Positions 34,413-42,175 of a stretch of DNA of 64,000 bases are shown piece by piece. The DNA is taken from the NCBI RefSeq assembly GCF_041431135.1, contig NZ_CP107799.1:9378501-9442500 (forward strand), in the 5' to 3' direction. Numbering within the stretch: position 1 is the stretch's first letter; each line of letters opens with the position of its first letter. A program made the translations under genes and the position numbers. This stretch comes from Streptomyces sp. NBC_00554 (GTDB lineage Bacteria; Actinomycetota; Actinomycetes; Streptomycetales; Streptomycetaceae). The notes beneath the pieces were generated by a model. That model did no database searches and had not been told where the DNA came from. It was given only the letters and a program-made list of their open reading frames with translations.

Positions 34413-35021
34413 TCAGCTGCCCGCGCCGGTCCTGCCCCAGTCGGGCCCCGCCTTGTCCCAGGCACGGTCCCAACGGGCGTACCGGCGAAGGACCATGCGC
34501 CAGACGATCAGCCGCCTGCCGCCCTCGACGAGTCCCACGGCCAGCACGGCCGCGCCGAACCCGGCCAGCACGGCGTGTGTCGTCGCGGTGGCACCGTCCA
34601 GCGGGCGGCCCACTATTCGGCCGTGCGGGTCGGTCCAGATCGTGAAGTGGTCCCCGGGTGCTGGGGACTTGATGGCGGCCGTCACCGTGCCGTGCTGTGC
34701 GGTGCCGTCCGGTGCCGTCCAGTTGGCCACTACACGGCTGTGGGAGTCCCGTCCCGAGGCTGTCTCGGGGTCCGGGTCGAGCAGCGGGTTGCGGGCCGCC
34801 TTCTTGACGACTGTGGCCACCACTTCGTGGCGGGCCTCGCGCTGGTCCTGTACGGACTGCTGCAGGGCGCTCTGGGCGGAGGCTCCGACAGCGGCTCCGA
34901 CGAGAGGGGCGACAGCCAGGATCAGCACGATGGCGGCCAGGGCCAGCCAGGCCTCGACCAGATCGGTCCTGCGGCGCAGCGGGTTGTGCCGCCAACGCCA
35001 GAGTCCGCCGATTGCTCGCAC
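34413..35021 (-). CDS. Rv1733c-family two-helix membrane protein
   Basis: 202 residues, GTG start preceded by GGAAGGGGG. Opening GLWRWRHNPLRRRTDLVEAWLALAAIVLILAVAPLVGAAVG gives the first transmembrane helix (about 22-45), followed by an extracytoplasmic domain of about 100 residues (VVATVVKKAARNP, WTAPDGTAQHGTVTA, GDHFTIWTDPHGRIVGRPL) and a second helix (AVLAGFGAAVLAVGLVEGG, about 150-168). This layout matches the actinobacterial Rv1733c family, of unknown function. Separate from the downstream AAA gene by 158 bp. Confidence 0.85.
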   Translation of the reverse strand: MRAIGGLWRWRHNPLRRRTDLVEAWLALAAIVLILAVAPLVGAAVGASAQSALQQSVQDQREARHEVVATVVKKAARNPLLDPDPETASGRDSHSRVVANWTAPDGTAQHGTVTAAIKSPAPGDHFTIWTDPHGRIVGRPLDGATATTHAVLAGFGAAVLAVGLVEGGRRLIVWRMVLRRYARWDRAWDKAGPDWGRTGAGS

Positions 35022-35123
35022 CGTTCCGCACCCCCTTCCGCTTCCGTGATAACCCACCGCGGAGTCGTTCGCTCGTCGAGTCCGGGGAAGAGAGAGCGAA
35101 ATCACCCCGCCCTGGGCCTTTTA

Positions 35124-35144
35124 TGAACTTCTCACGAAGTCTCA
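35124..35144. promoter_or_regulatory. Imperfect palindrome in the promoter region of the Rv1733c-like gene
   Basis: TGAACTTCTCACGAAGTCTCA contains ACTTC-TCAC-GAAGT with TGA/TCA flanks, about 100 bp upstream of the GTG start. Low-GC island; possibly an operator. Confidence 0.35.
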
Positions 35145-35209
35145 ACGACCGTGCCTGGGAGCCGGGTTCCCGATGTGCGTGGCCTATTCACGGAACTTGG
35201 CCGGGCGGG

Positions 35210-36037
35210 TTATTCGAGGACGGTGACCGCGTCGCCGATCCGCACCGTGCCCACGGACTCCGGCACCAGGTTCTGCCCGAAGACCAGCCGGTCCCCGAAG
35301 CGGCGGTGGCGCCCGAGGGTCCGCAGCGGCTCCTTGCCGCGCTGGGCGGTGCCCTGGTCGGTAGTGGTGACGACGCACCTTCCGCACATCTTGGCGACCC
35401 GGAAGTTGACCGCGCCTATGGCGATCCGCGACCAGTCGTCCTCGGCCCAGGCCGCCGTGCCCGCCACGACCACGTTCGGCCGGAAACGGTTCATGGGCAG
35501 CGGACCCTCGTCCGCGTGATCGCCCTGGGCGATGAGGGAGTTGAGGGCGTCGAGCGAGGCCAGCGTGGTGAGCAGCAGCGGGTAGCCGTCGGCGAGACTG
35601 ACGGTCTCGCCCGGCAAGGCGTGCGGAGGGTCGTCGATGGGGCGGCGGGTGGCGGGGTCGTCCATGTGCAGGAGGCGCACGTCCGCGCCCAGATAGTCGC
35701 TGCACCAGTCGTGCGCGGTGTCGTTGGCGAGGACCGCTTCCACCTTGGTCCCGAAAATGTTCAGCGTCGTCGTGCCCATCGGCTCCGGCAAGGGGACGGT
35801 CACCGGCTCACGGCCCGATGCGGACAGACGAACGCCGCCGCCGGGCAGAAGCTCGGCGGCGGCCAGCGCCAGACGAGGCTGCTGGCGTTGCGTGACGACC
35901 TTTCCCCCGTCGTCGATCAGCACCCAGCGTCGGTCTCCGGCCAGCCCCCAGGGCTCCACCAGGGCTTCCCGGGGCTCCTGGCCCCTGAACGCCTTGACCG
36001 GATGGACATGAATCGAGTGCAGCTCCGCGTTCCCCAT
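35210..36037 (-). CDS. MOSC-domain protein (molybdenum/sulfur-carrier family)
   Basis: 275 residues. N-terminal MOSC_N beta-barrel (ELHSIHVHPVKAFRGQEPREALVEPWGLAGDRRWVLID) and C-terminal MOSC domain (NRFRPNVVVAGTAAWAEDDWSRIAIG, VAKMCGRCVVTTTDQGTAQRGKEPLRTLGRHR, FGQNLVPESVGTVRIGD). The Cys in MCGRC is the conserved residue that in mARC/YcbX-like proteins binds molybdenum cofactor. Such proteins reduce N-hydroxylated compounds with an electron donor. No partner reductase is adjacent. Confidence 0.9.
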   Translation of the reverse strand: MGNAELHSIHVHPVKAFRGQEPREALVEPWGLAGDRRWVLIDDGGKVVTQRQQPRLALAAAELLPGGGVRLSASGREPVTVPLPEPMGTTTLNIFGTKVEAVLANDTAHDWCSDYLGADVRLLHMDDPATRRPIDDPPHALPGETVSLADGYPLLLTTLASLDALNSLIAQGDHADEGPLPMNRFRPNVVVAGTAAWAEDDWSRIAIGAVNFRVAKMCGRCVVTTTDQGTAQRGKEPLRTLGRHRRFGDRLVFGQNLVPESVGTVRIGDAVTVLE

Positions 36038-36081
36038 GACGCAATCTTGCCAGCAGGCACCGACAATCCGGTGCGAAAGCC

Positions 36082-36525
36082 TCAGTACCCGCGGTACTGC
36101 TGGCCGTTGTACGGATCCTGGTAAGGAGCCGGAGTGGGACGGGGGGCTGCGGGGCGCATCGCCTCGTAGCCCGTGCCGGGCGCCATCGGGCGCTGCTGCT
36201 GGGGCTGGGCGCCCGGGTAGCCGCGCGGGGCACCGGCCTGTTGCGGAATGTAGGGCGCGGGGGCCTGCTGCAGCGGTGCGGGCTGCTGGGCCTGCGGGTA
36301 GCCGTACATCGGGGCCTGGGCCTGATACGAGGGTCCGGCCGGCAGGGCGGGAAGTGCCGAAGGAAGCGCGGGCAGGTGGTTGCCCGTGTCGTAGGCGGCG
36401 GGGACCCGGATCGGGGCGATCTGGGGAGTCCCCCGCTCGGCGACGAGCGAGTCGTAGATCGGGGTGTCCGGGAAGGACGGCGCGGAGTAGTAACCGCCGC
36501 CATAGGTGGAGCGGGGGGAGGTCAT
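36082..36525 (-). CDS. Pro/Gln/Tyr-rich streptomycete protein (DUF6643-like)
   Basis: 147 residues, opening TSPRSTYGGGYYSAPSFPDTPIYDSLVAERGTPQIAPIRVPAAYD, then a disordered tail rich in Pro, Gln, Ala and Tyr (QAQAPMYGYPQAQQPAPLQQ and similar). The conserved head resembles what is annotated as DUF6643 in Streptomyces; function unknown. Probably leaderless, as no ribosome binding site is visible and TTAACTTATGT lies just upstream of the ATG. Divergent from the TerD gene. Confidence 0.75.
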   Translation of the reverse strand: MTSPRSTYGGGYYSAPSFPDTPIYDSLVAERGTPQIAPIRVPAAYDTGNHLPALPSALPALPAGPSYQAQAPMYGYPQAQQPAPLQQAPAPYIPQQAGAPRGYPGAQPQQQRPMAPGTGYEAMRPAAPRPTPAPYQDPYNGQQYRGY

Positions 36526-36692
36526 GGCACATAAGTTAAGCCCACGATGTGCTGGTTGGGGAGACCGATAAGAGGGTTGTTTTCCGTGTCGGCAGTGACG
36601 CGGGATCCCCAATGCGAGCGAACTCGGCAAAAAAGGGCACCGAAGCGCGTTCAGATCGTGTAAAGGCCGAGTGCCTGGGAGGTTACCGGCGG

Positions 36693-36721
36693 TTGACCAC
36701 CGATCTTCCGGTGCGGATCAT
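36693..36721 (+). promoter_or_regulatory. Possible promoter for the TerD gene
   Basis: TTGACC (-35) and GATCAT (-10) with 17-bp spacing, about 80 bp before the TerD start. Confidence 0.4.
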
Positions 36722-36803
36722 GGGAGTTCGGTACGCGGGGGATTAGGTTTGGCGGGAGTGGAGTCGGCGGACTGCCCGAGGCGCGGCCCGGCGCGGAGAG
36801 CAT

Positions 36804-38099
36804 GTGATGGGGGCGTACATGTCAATGCCTAAGGGATCGAATGTTCCCGTGCCGACGACCGCCTTGCGCGTCGAATTGGGATGGCGTTCAGGACCAGGAG
36901 TGCCCGACGCGGATGCCTCCGCGCTGCTGCTGGTCTCCGGAAGGGTCCGTTCTGACGGCGATTTCGTCTTCTACAACCAGCCGGAGCATTCCTCCGGCGC
37001 CGTGCGGCACGAGGGCAAGCGGGACGCGGGCGGCCAGGTGACCGACACACTGCTCGTCGACCTCGCGCGCGTGGAGCCCACGATCGAGACCGTGGTGCTG
37101 GCCGCCTCCACGGACGGCGGCCCCTTCGGGCAGGTGCCCGGACTGTACGTCCGGGTGCTCGACGCGCAGCGCGGCACCGAGGTCGCCCGTTTCGACAGCG
37201 CCGACGCGACCGTCGAGACCGCGTTCGTGCTCGGCGAGTTCTACCGGCGCCAGGGCGCCTGGAAGTTCCGCGCCGTCGGACAGGGGTACAGCAGCGGTCT
37301 GGAAGGGCTGGCCACGGATTACGGGATCACGGTGGACGAACCGCAGCACGCGGCACCGCCCGCGGCACCGCCCGCGGCTCCGCCGGTGACCATGGCGCGG
37401 CCCGCTGCCCAGCCCGTCCCCACGCCGCCGCCCGTCCCGCCGACGGCACCTCCGACCCCGGTGCGCCTGACCAAGGTCACGCTCACCAAGGAGGCCCCGT
37501 CGGTCTCGCTGAGCAAGCAGGGCGGCACGTCCGGCGCCATGCGCGTGAACCTCAACTGGGAGGTGCGCAAGCAGTTCTCGGGGTGGGGCAGCAAGCTGGG
37601 CCGGGCCGTCGCGATGCACGCGGATCTCGACCTCGACCTCTGCGCGCTGTACGAGCTGTCCGACGGCCGCAAGGGAGTCGTCCAGGCGCTCGGCAACGCC
37701 TACGGAGCGCTGCACCAGCCGCCGTACATCCATCTCGACGGCGACGACCGCACCGGTGCGTCGGCGAGCGGCGAGAACCTGTCCATCAACCTCGACCACA
37801 AGCAGAGCTTCCGGCGCATCCTCATCTTCGTGACCATCTACGAAGGAGCACGTTCCTTCGCCGACCTGAACGCCACGGTCACCCTCCAGCCGCTGAACGG
37901 TGCGCCGATCGACTTCTCGCTCGGTGAGTGCACAGTGCCCTCGACCGTCTGCGCCCTCGCCCTCATCACCAGCAACGGCGGCGATCTGATCGTCCAGCGT
38001 GAGGCCCGGTTCCTGGTCCCCGAGCGCGGAGTGAGCCCCCAGCGCACCGTCGACTACGCCTACGGGTGGGGCATGAACTGGACCCCCGGCAGGAAGTGA
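36804..38099 (+). CDS. TerD-family protein with two TerD-like domains
   Basis: 431 residues: an N-terminal TerD domain (about 8-180; PKGSNVPVPTTALRVELGWRSG, DADASALLLVSGRV, DFVFYNQPEHSSGAV, FVLGEFYRRQGAWKFRAVGQGY), a Pro/Ala linker (about 185-225), then a second, diverged domain (about 250-430; LNWEVRKQFSGWG, HADLDLDLCALYEL, YIHLDGDDRTGASASGENLSINLDHK) with the Asp-rich Ca-binding loop. TerD proteins bind Ca and are linked to tellurite resistance and, in Streptomyces, differentiation. GTG 36804 or the adjacent ATG 36807 is the start (GGAG upstream). No other ter gene here. Confidence 0.88.
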   Translation: MMGAYMSMPKGSNVPVPTTALRVELGWRSGPGVPDADASALLLVSGRVRSDGDFVFYNQPEHSSGAVRHEGKRDAGGQVTDTLLVDLARVEPTIETVVLAASTDGGPFGQVPGLYVRVLDAQRGTEVARFDSADATVETAFVLGEFYRRQGAWKFRAVGQGYSSGLEGLATDYGITVDEPQHAAPPAAPPAAPPVTMARPAAQPVPTPPPVPPTAPPTPVRLTKVTLTKEAPSVSLSKQGGTSGAMRVNLNWEVRKQFSGWGSKLGRAVAMHADLDLDLCALYELSDGRKGVVQALGNAYGALHQPPYIHLDGDDRTGASASGENLSINLDHKQSFRRILIFVTIYEGARSFADLNATVTLQPLNGAPIDFSLGECTVPSTVCALALITSNGGDLIVQREARFLVPERGVSPQRTVDYAYGWGMNWTPGRK

Positions 38100-38103
38100 G
38101 CGG

Positions 38104-39279
38104 TCAGCTCTCGTCCAGGGCGGTGTCGGGACGGGCGTAGGTGCGGCCCTTCCAGGCGGCGCCTCGCCCCCTGTAGTGCTGCACCGCGGAATCGACCGTC
38201 ATGAGGAGATACAGGAACGCCGTGACGGGCAGCAGCGGAGCCAACCACAGGGGCTGCCGGTAGTAGCGCAGCATCGGCAGATACGTCGCCGTCATCAGCA
38301 GCCAGGCGAGCCCCCCGGCCGTCGCCGCCCACACACTCCCCGTGGCGAGGCCCACGAAGAGCGCGATCGGTGGCACCAGGTAGACGACGGCGAGGCCGGC
38401 GACCGTCCCGGCGAGCAGCAGCGGATTGTGCCGCAGCTGGGCGTACGCGCTGCGCGAGACCATCCGCCACAGGTCGTGCAGGCGCGGATACGGGCGGACG
38501 CTGTCCACTCGCTCCGCCAGCCCCAGCCAGATGTGGCCGCCACCCCCCTTGACCGCCCTCGCGAGCGCGACGTCGTCGATGACGGCATGGCGGATGGCGT
38601 CCGGAATCCGCGCCCGCTCGGCCGCGTCCGCACGCAGCAGGACGCAGCCGCCCGCCGCGGCAGCCGTGCGTGAGCCCCGTACGGCGATCCGGCGGAAGGG
38701 ATAGAGCTGGGCGAAGAAGTAGACGAAGGCGGGTACGACGAGCCGCTCCCACACGCTTTCCACCCGCAGCCGGGCCATCTGCGAGACCAGGTCGAAGCCA
38801 CCGGTGCGCGCCGCCGCCACCAACTCCCGCAGGCTGTCCGGCGCATGGGCGATGTCGGCGTCCGTCAGCAGCAGATATTCGGGTGCACGCGCGCGTGCCA
38901 GACCGATGCCGTGGCGCACCGCCCAGAGCTTGCCCGTCCAGCCCGCGGGCGGTTCCCCGGGCGAGCCGACGGTGAGCGGCAGCCCGCCGTGCAGCCGCGC
39001 CAGCTCACGGGCCAGCTCCCCGGTGCCGTCCGAGCTGCCGTCGTCCACGAGGAAGATTTCGGCCCGCCCCGGATAGTCCTGTGCGAGGAGCGAGGGCAGG
39101 CTGTCCGGCAGCACGGCGGCCTCGTCACGCGCCGGTACGACGACACAGACGGAGGGCCAGTCGTCAGGCTCCTCGCGCGGCGGCAGTCTCACATCCGTAC
39201 GCCAGAAGAAGCCCTGGCCGAGCAGCAGCCACAGCCAGGCGGCCAGTGATCCGACAGCGGTCCACACAACGGCGCTCAC
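38104..39279 (-). CDS. Family 2 glycosyltransferase, HpnB-like
   Basis: 391 residues. N-terminal anchor helix (VVWTAVGSLAAWLWLLLGQGFF), GT-A domain with CVVVPARDEAAVLP, IFLVDDGSSDGTGE, PAGWTGKLWAVRHGI, YLLLTDADIAHAPDSL (DxD-type), DDVALARAVK and a C-terminal set of membrane helices (about 280-370). The WTGKLWA and TDADI patterns match the hopanoid-associated HpnB glycosyltransferases. No squalene-hopene or other hopanoid gene is in the window, so the role is only inferred from similarity. Convergent with the TerD gene, 4 bp apart. Confidence 0.85.
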   Translation of the reverse strand: MSAVVWTAVGSLAAWLWLLLGQGFFWRTDVRLPPREEPDDWPSVCVVVPARDEAAVLPDSLPSLLAQDYPGRAEIFLVDDGSSDGTGELARELARLHGGLPLTVGSPGEPPAGWTGKLWAVRHGIGLARARAPEYLLLTDADIAHAPDSLRELVAAARTGGFDLVSQMARLRVESVWERLVVPAFVYFFAQLYPFRRIAVRGSRTAAAAGGCVLLRADAAERARIPDAIRHAVIDDVALARAVKGGGGHIWLGLAERVDSVRPYPRLHDLWRMVSRSAYAQLRHNPLLLAGTVAGLAVVYLVPPIALFVGLATGSVWAATAGGLAWLLMTATYLPMLRYYRQPLWLAPLLPVTAFLYLLMTVDSAVQHYRGRGAAWKGRTYARPDTALDES

Positions 39280-39337
39280 CCGCCGCAGTCTGCCCCACCC
39301 CAGCGGCCCGTTGAGGCGGATCGTCTATGGTGACCGG

Positions 39338-40123
39338 GTGAAGATCGCGCTCATGGACTCCGGTACGGGACTGCTCGCCGCCGCTGCCGCGGTACGCCGC
39401 CTGCGGCCCGACGCCGATCTCATCCTCTCCTCGGACCCCGGCAGCATGCCCTGGGGACCTCGCACAGCGGAAGACGTCACCGCACGGGCCCTCGCCGTCG
39501 CCGAGGCCGCCGCGCAGCACCACCCGGACGCGCTGATCGTCGCCTGCAACACCGCCTCCGTGCGCGCCCTGCCCGCGCTGCGCGCCCGTCTGGAGCCGGG
39601 GGTGCCCGTCATCGGCACCGTCCCGGCGATCAAACCGGCCGCGGCAGGCGGCGGACCCGTCGCGATCTGGGCCACGCCCCTCACCACCGGCAGCCCCTAC
39701 CAGCGGGGTCTCATCCGCGAGTTCGCGGACGGAGTGGACGTCACCGAGGTGGCCTGCCCCGGTCTCGCCGAAGCCGTGGAGCACGCGGACCAGGAGGCCG
39801 TCGACGCCGCGATCGCCGCGGCCGCCGCTCGCACCCCCGACGATGTAAGGGCCGTTGTCTTGGGCTGCACCCATTACGAGCTGGTCGCCGACCGCATCCG
39901 CGACGCCGTGCAGCAGCCCGGCCTGCCGCCGCTCGTCCTGCACGCCTCCGCCGGAGCGGTCGCCGCCCAGGCGCTGCGCCGGATCGGCGAGGTCGCGGAC
40001 CCGGAGGCCCCCGCCGTCGGTTCTCTCACCGTGCTCCTCAGCGGCCACGAGGGCGCGCTTCCCACTGCCGCGCTGGCCTACGAGGAAGGCCGCCTCCTGT
40101 CCGCGGTCACCCCCGCGCACTGA
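39338..40123 (+). CDS. Glutamate-racemase-like (MurI/Asp-Glu racemase) protein
   Basis: 261 residues from GTG 39338, leaderless (TATGGT lies 6 nt upstream). Cofactor-independent racemase landmarks: IALMDSGTGLLAAAAAVRR (catalytic Asp region), ALIVACNTASVRAL (first catalytic Cys) and VVLGCTHYELVADRI (second Cys). Both cysteines are present, so activity is plausible; it is somewhat diverged from canonical MurI, for instance in PWGPRTAEDV. A housekeeping murI is probably elsewhere. An upstream ATG 9 codons earlier would place the promoter inside the gene. Confidence 0.82.
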   Translation: MKIALMDSGTGLLAAAAAVRRLRPDADLILSSDPGSMPWGPRTAEDVTARALAVAEAAAQHHPDALIVACNTASVRALPALRARLEPGVPVIGTVPAIKPAAAGGGPVAIWATPLTTGSPYQRGLIREFADGVDVTEVACPGLAEAVEHADQEAVDAAIAAAAARTPDDVRAVVLGCTHYELVADRIRDAVQQPGLPPLVLHASAGAVAAQALRRIGEVADPEAPAVGSLTVLLSGHEGALPTAALAYEEGRLLSAVTPAH

Positions 40124-40264
40124 CCGTCGGTCACCGGTGAACACCCTCCGTTCGGACACCCTCGGTCACGAAACGGACGCCTTGCGTACGAAGAATGTCC
40201 ACCCGGAGCAGTAACGCTCCGCAACCCAGTGCCCGTAGTGCGGAACCTGAGTAGTCTCATTGCC

Positions 40265-40810
40265 ATGAGGGACCACCCCCACGGCAAAAAGACCTCGCAC
40301 CCGGCCATCTGGACAGGGCGCGCGACCAACCGTGTCCAGTGGCTGCCCGCGCTCGGCGGGGCCGCGTGCATCGCGCTCGGCATCGAGCTGGCCGTCGACT
40401 CCGCGTGGACGTCGGGCAGTGCCCCGCTAGTCATGTCCGTCGTCGGCTGCATCGCGGCAGGACTGCTGATCCTTTTCGGCACGCTCGCATTCGTGCATGT
40501 CGCCGTGAAGGTCGACAAGGACTCCCTCGAAGTGCGCTGCGGCCACATAGGGCTGCCGCGTCGCCGCATCCCGCTCTCGAATGTCGTCGGCGCCGATTTC
40601 GCGCCCTCGGTCACCCCCCGCCAGTGGGGCGGCTGGGGCTACCGCTGGCGGCCCGAGATGGGGACCGCGGTCATCGTCCGGCGTGGCGAGGGCGTGGTGC
40701 TCCTCCTCGGGGACGGCCATACGTTCACGATCACGGTGGACAACGCGGAGGCGGCCGTACGGATCATCCGCGACCACCTGCGCGCGACCACGCCAGGCAC
40801 GGCGCTCTGA
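40265..40810 (+). CDS. Small membrane protein with PH-like C-terminal domain
   Basis: 181 residues from ATG 40265; TAGTCT lies 7 nt upstream, so leaderless. Two transmembrane helices (LPALGGAACIALGIELAV and PLVMSVVGCIAAGLLILFGTLAFVHVAV), then a cytoplasmic domain resembling bacterial PH-like modules (VKVDKDSLEVRCGHIGLPRRRIPLSNVVGADF, TAVIVRRGEGVVLLLGDGHTFTITVDNAEAAVRIIRDHL). Function unknown. Confidence 0.8.
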   Translation: MRDHPHGKKTSHPAIWTGRATNRVQWLPALGGAACIALGIELAVDSAWTSGSAPLVMSVVGCIAAGLLILFGTLAFVHVAVKVDKDSLEVRCGHIGLPRRRIPLSNVVGADFAPSVTPRQWGGWGYRWRPEMGTAVIVRRGEGVVLLLGDGHTFTITVDNAEAAVRIIRDHLRATTPGTAL

Positions 40811-40834
40811 CCCAGCCGCCTGTCCTACGGCTGA

Positions 40835-41935
40835 TCAGTCCCCTGCGTCGCGGCTGAAGGCGGTTGCCGGGGGCACACCACCCGTGTCGACGATGAGTTC
40901 CGGCACCTCCTCGGACAGCGGTCGTGACGTGGCGAAGCCGGCCAGCAGGCCCGCGCCGGCCGTCACCGTGGTGAAGCTCAGGGCGTTGCCGACCGACGCG
41001 ACGACGGCCAGAGCGGTCAGGGCCGCGCCCGCCGTGAGTGCGATCGGTGTGGGACGCCGCGTGCGCCACAGCGCGTACAGGACCCAGCAGAACACCGCCG
41101 CGAGGAGTGCCACGCCGATCACGCCCTGCTCGGCCGCCTGCTGCAGAGGCGCGGAGTGGGGCTTGCCATCGGGCAACAGCGACTGCGTGACCGTCGGGCC
41201 GAGTTCCCCGTAGCGCCCGGGGCCGGCGCCAAGAGCCGGATACTCGCGGGCCAGGTGCAGCGCGTCGCGCCAGAGCAGGACCCGGTGCTGGGTGAGTGGC
41301 CCTTCCAAAGCGGCGGTCAGGCCGTCCGGCAGCACGTTCTCGGCGATCGCCCAGGTCGTTCCCGTCACCAGGGCGGTGGTGAGCGCGAGGCCGGCCAGTC
41401 CCAGGGCGCGGCGGCGCATGCGGGCGGCGGCGAGGGAGCACAACAGCACCCCCGTGCACAAGACGACTCCCGTGGTCGACCCCAGCACCGCCGCGGTCAC
41501 CACGATCCCGGCGGCCAGCAGCCGCAGTGCGAAGCGCAGCACCAGCGGGCGGGCGGCCCAGGCCGCGCAGCAGGCGGCTCCGGCGGAGAGGATCAGCAGC
41601 GCGGCCGTGGCGCCACTGTGTCCGAGCGGCGAGGTGATCTGCGGGCCGGGAGTGGTGTGCGGGGCGGTGACCGCGAGGCCGAGTCCGGCGAGCGCGCCCG
41701 CGCAGGGCGCTGCGACCGGCAGCAGAGCCCCGAGGATCCGTCCGGAGGCGTAACCGGCTGCCACGGCGAGTATCGCCAGGAGTACGCCCTCGGGCCGGCC
41801 GTCGTGCGCGCCCGCCGTGACCAAGGACCAGATCGCGCACGCCGCGAGCACGATCACGCCCGCGACGTCGGATGCGTTGCGTCTGTCGCCCGCGGCCGCG
41901 GGATCGGCCGCAGAAGTCATCCTCGTGGACCCCAC
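40835..41935 (-). CDS. O-antigen-ligase-like polytopic membrane protein
   Basis: 366 residues, about ten hydrophobic segments, with a central extracytoplasmic loop AALEGPLTQHRVLLWRDALHLAREYPALGAGPGRYGELGP followed by KPHSAPLQQAAEQGVIGVALLAAVFCWVLYAL. The RxxLWRxAL..PxxGxGxGxY and HSxxLQxAxExGxxG motifs are those of WaaL/Wzy_C-type ligases or polymerases, which transfer lipid-linked glycans. GTG 41935 or ATG 41920 start. No polysaccharide cluster nearby. Confidence 0.83.
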   Translation of the reverse strand: MGSTRMTSAADPAAAGDRRNASDVAGVIVLAACAIWSLVTAGAHDGRPEGVLLAILAVAAGYASGRILGALLPVAAPCAGALAGLGLAVTAPHTTPGPQITSPLGHSGATAALLILSAGAACCAAWAARPLVLRFALRLLAAGIVVTAAVLGSTTGVVLCTGVLLCSLAAARMRRRALGLAGLALTTALVTGTTWAIAENVLPDGLTAALEGPLTQHRVLLWRDALHLAREYPALGAGPGRYGELGPTVTQSLLPDGKPHSAPLQQAAEQGVIGVALLAAVFCWVLYALWRTRRPTPIALTAGAALTALAVVASVGNALSFTTVTAGAGLLAGFATSRPLSEEVPELIVDTGGVPPATAFSRDAGD

Positions 41936-42160
41936 CCCGTCGCCCCCCGACTGTGACGGGCCCCGGCCGTCGAGGCCGCTTCCGGCCGCACGTCAGAGGC
42001 TCGGGCACACCGTAACGGGTGATGCGCCAGTTTGTGGACAAGTTGCGCAGGAACGTTGCGGCAGATGCGAGGGGGGAGCGCTCCGCCGGGCCGCGGTTTT
42101 CCGCCGGGCTGTCGGCTCCCACGGGATGGACCGCGCTGTCGGTGCCCAGGTCACGCGCCG

Positions 42161-42175
42161 TACACTCCCGGAGTG
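42161..42175 (+). promoter_or_regulatory. Leaderless promoter of lnt
   Basis: TACACT lies 6 nt upstream of the GTG start, so the -10 box places transcription start at or next to the start codon. No ribosome binding site is present. Confidence 0.65.

Noticed and set aside
34255..35145. N-terminal extension of the beta-helix/AAA gene to 1108 codons.
   Set aside because: The extension is the out-of-frame shadow of the Rv1733c-like gene and is Arg/Gly/Pro-rich without conserved sequence.
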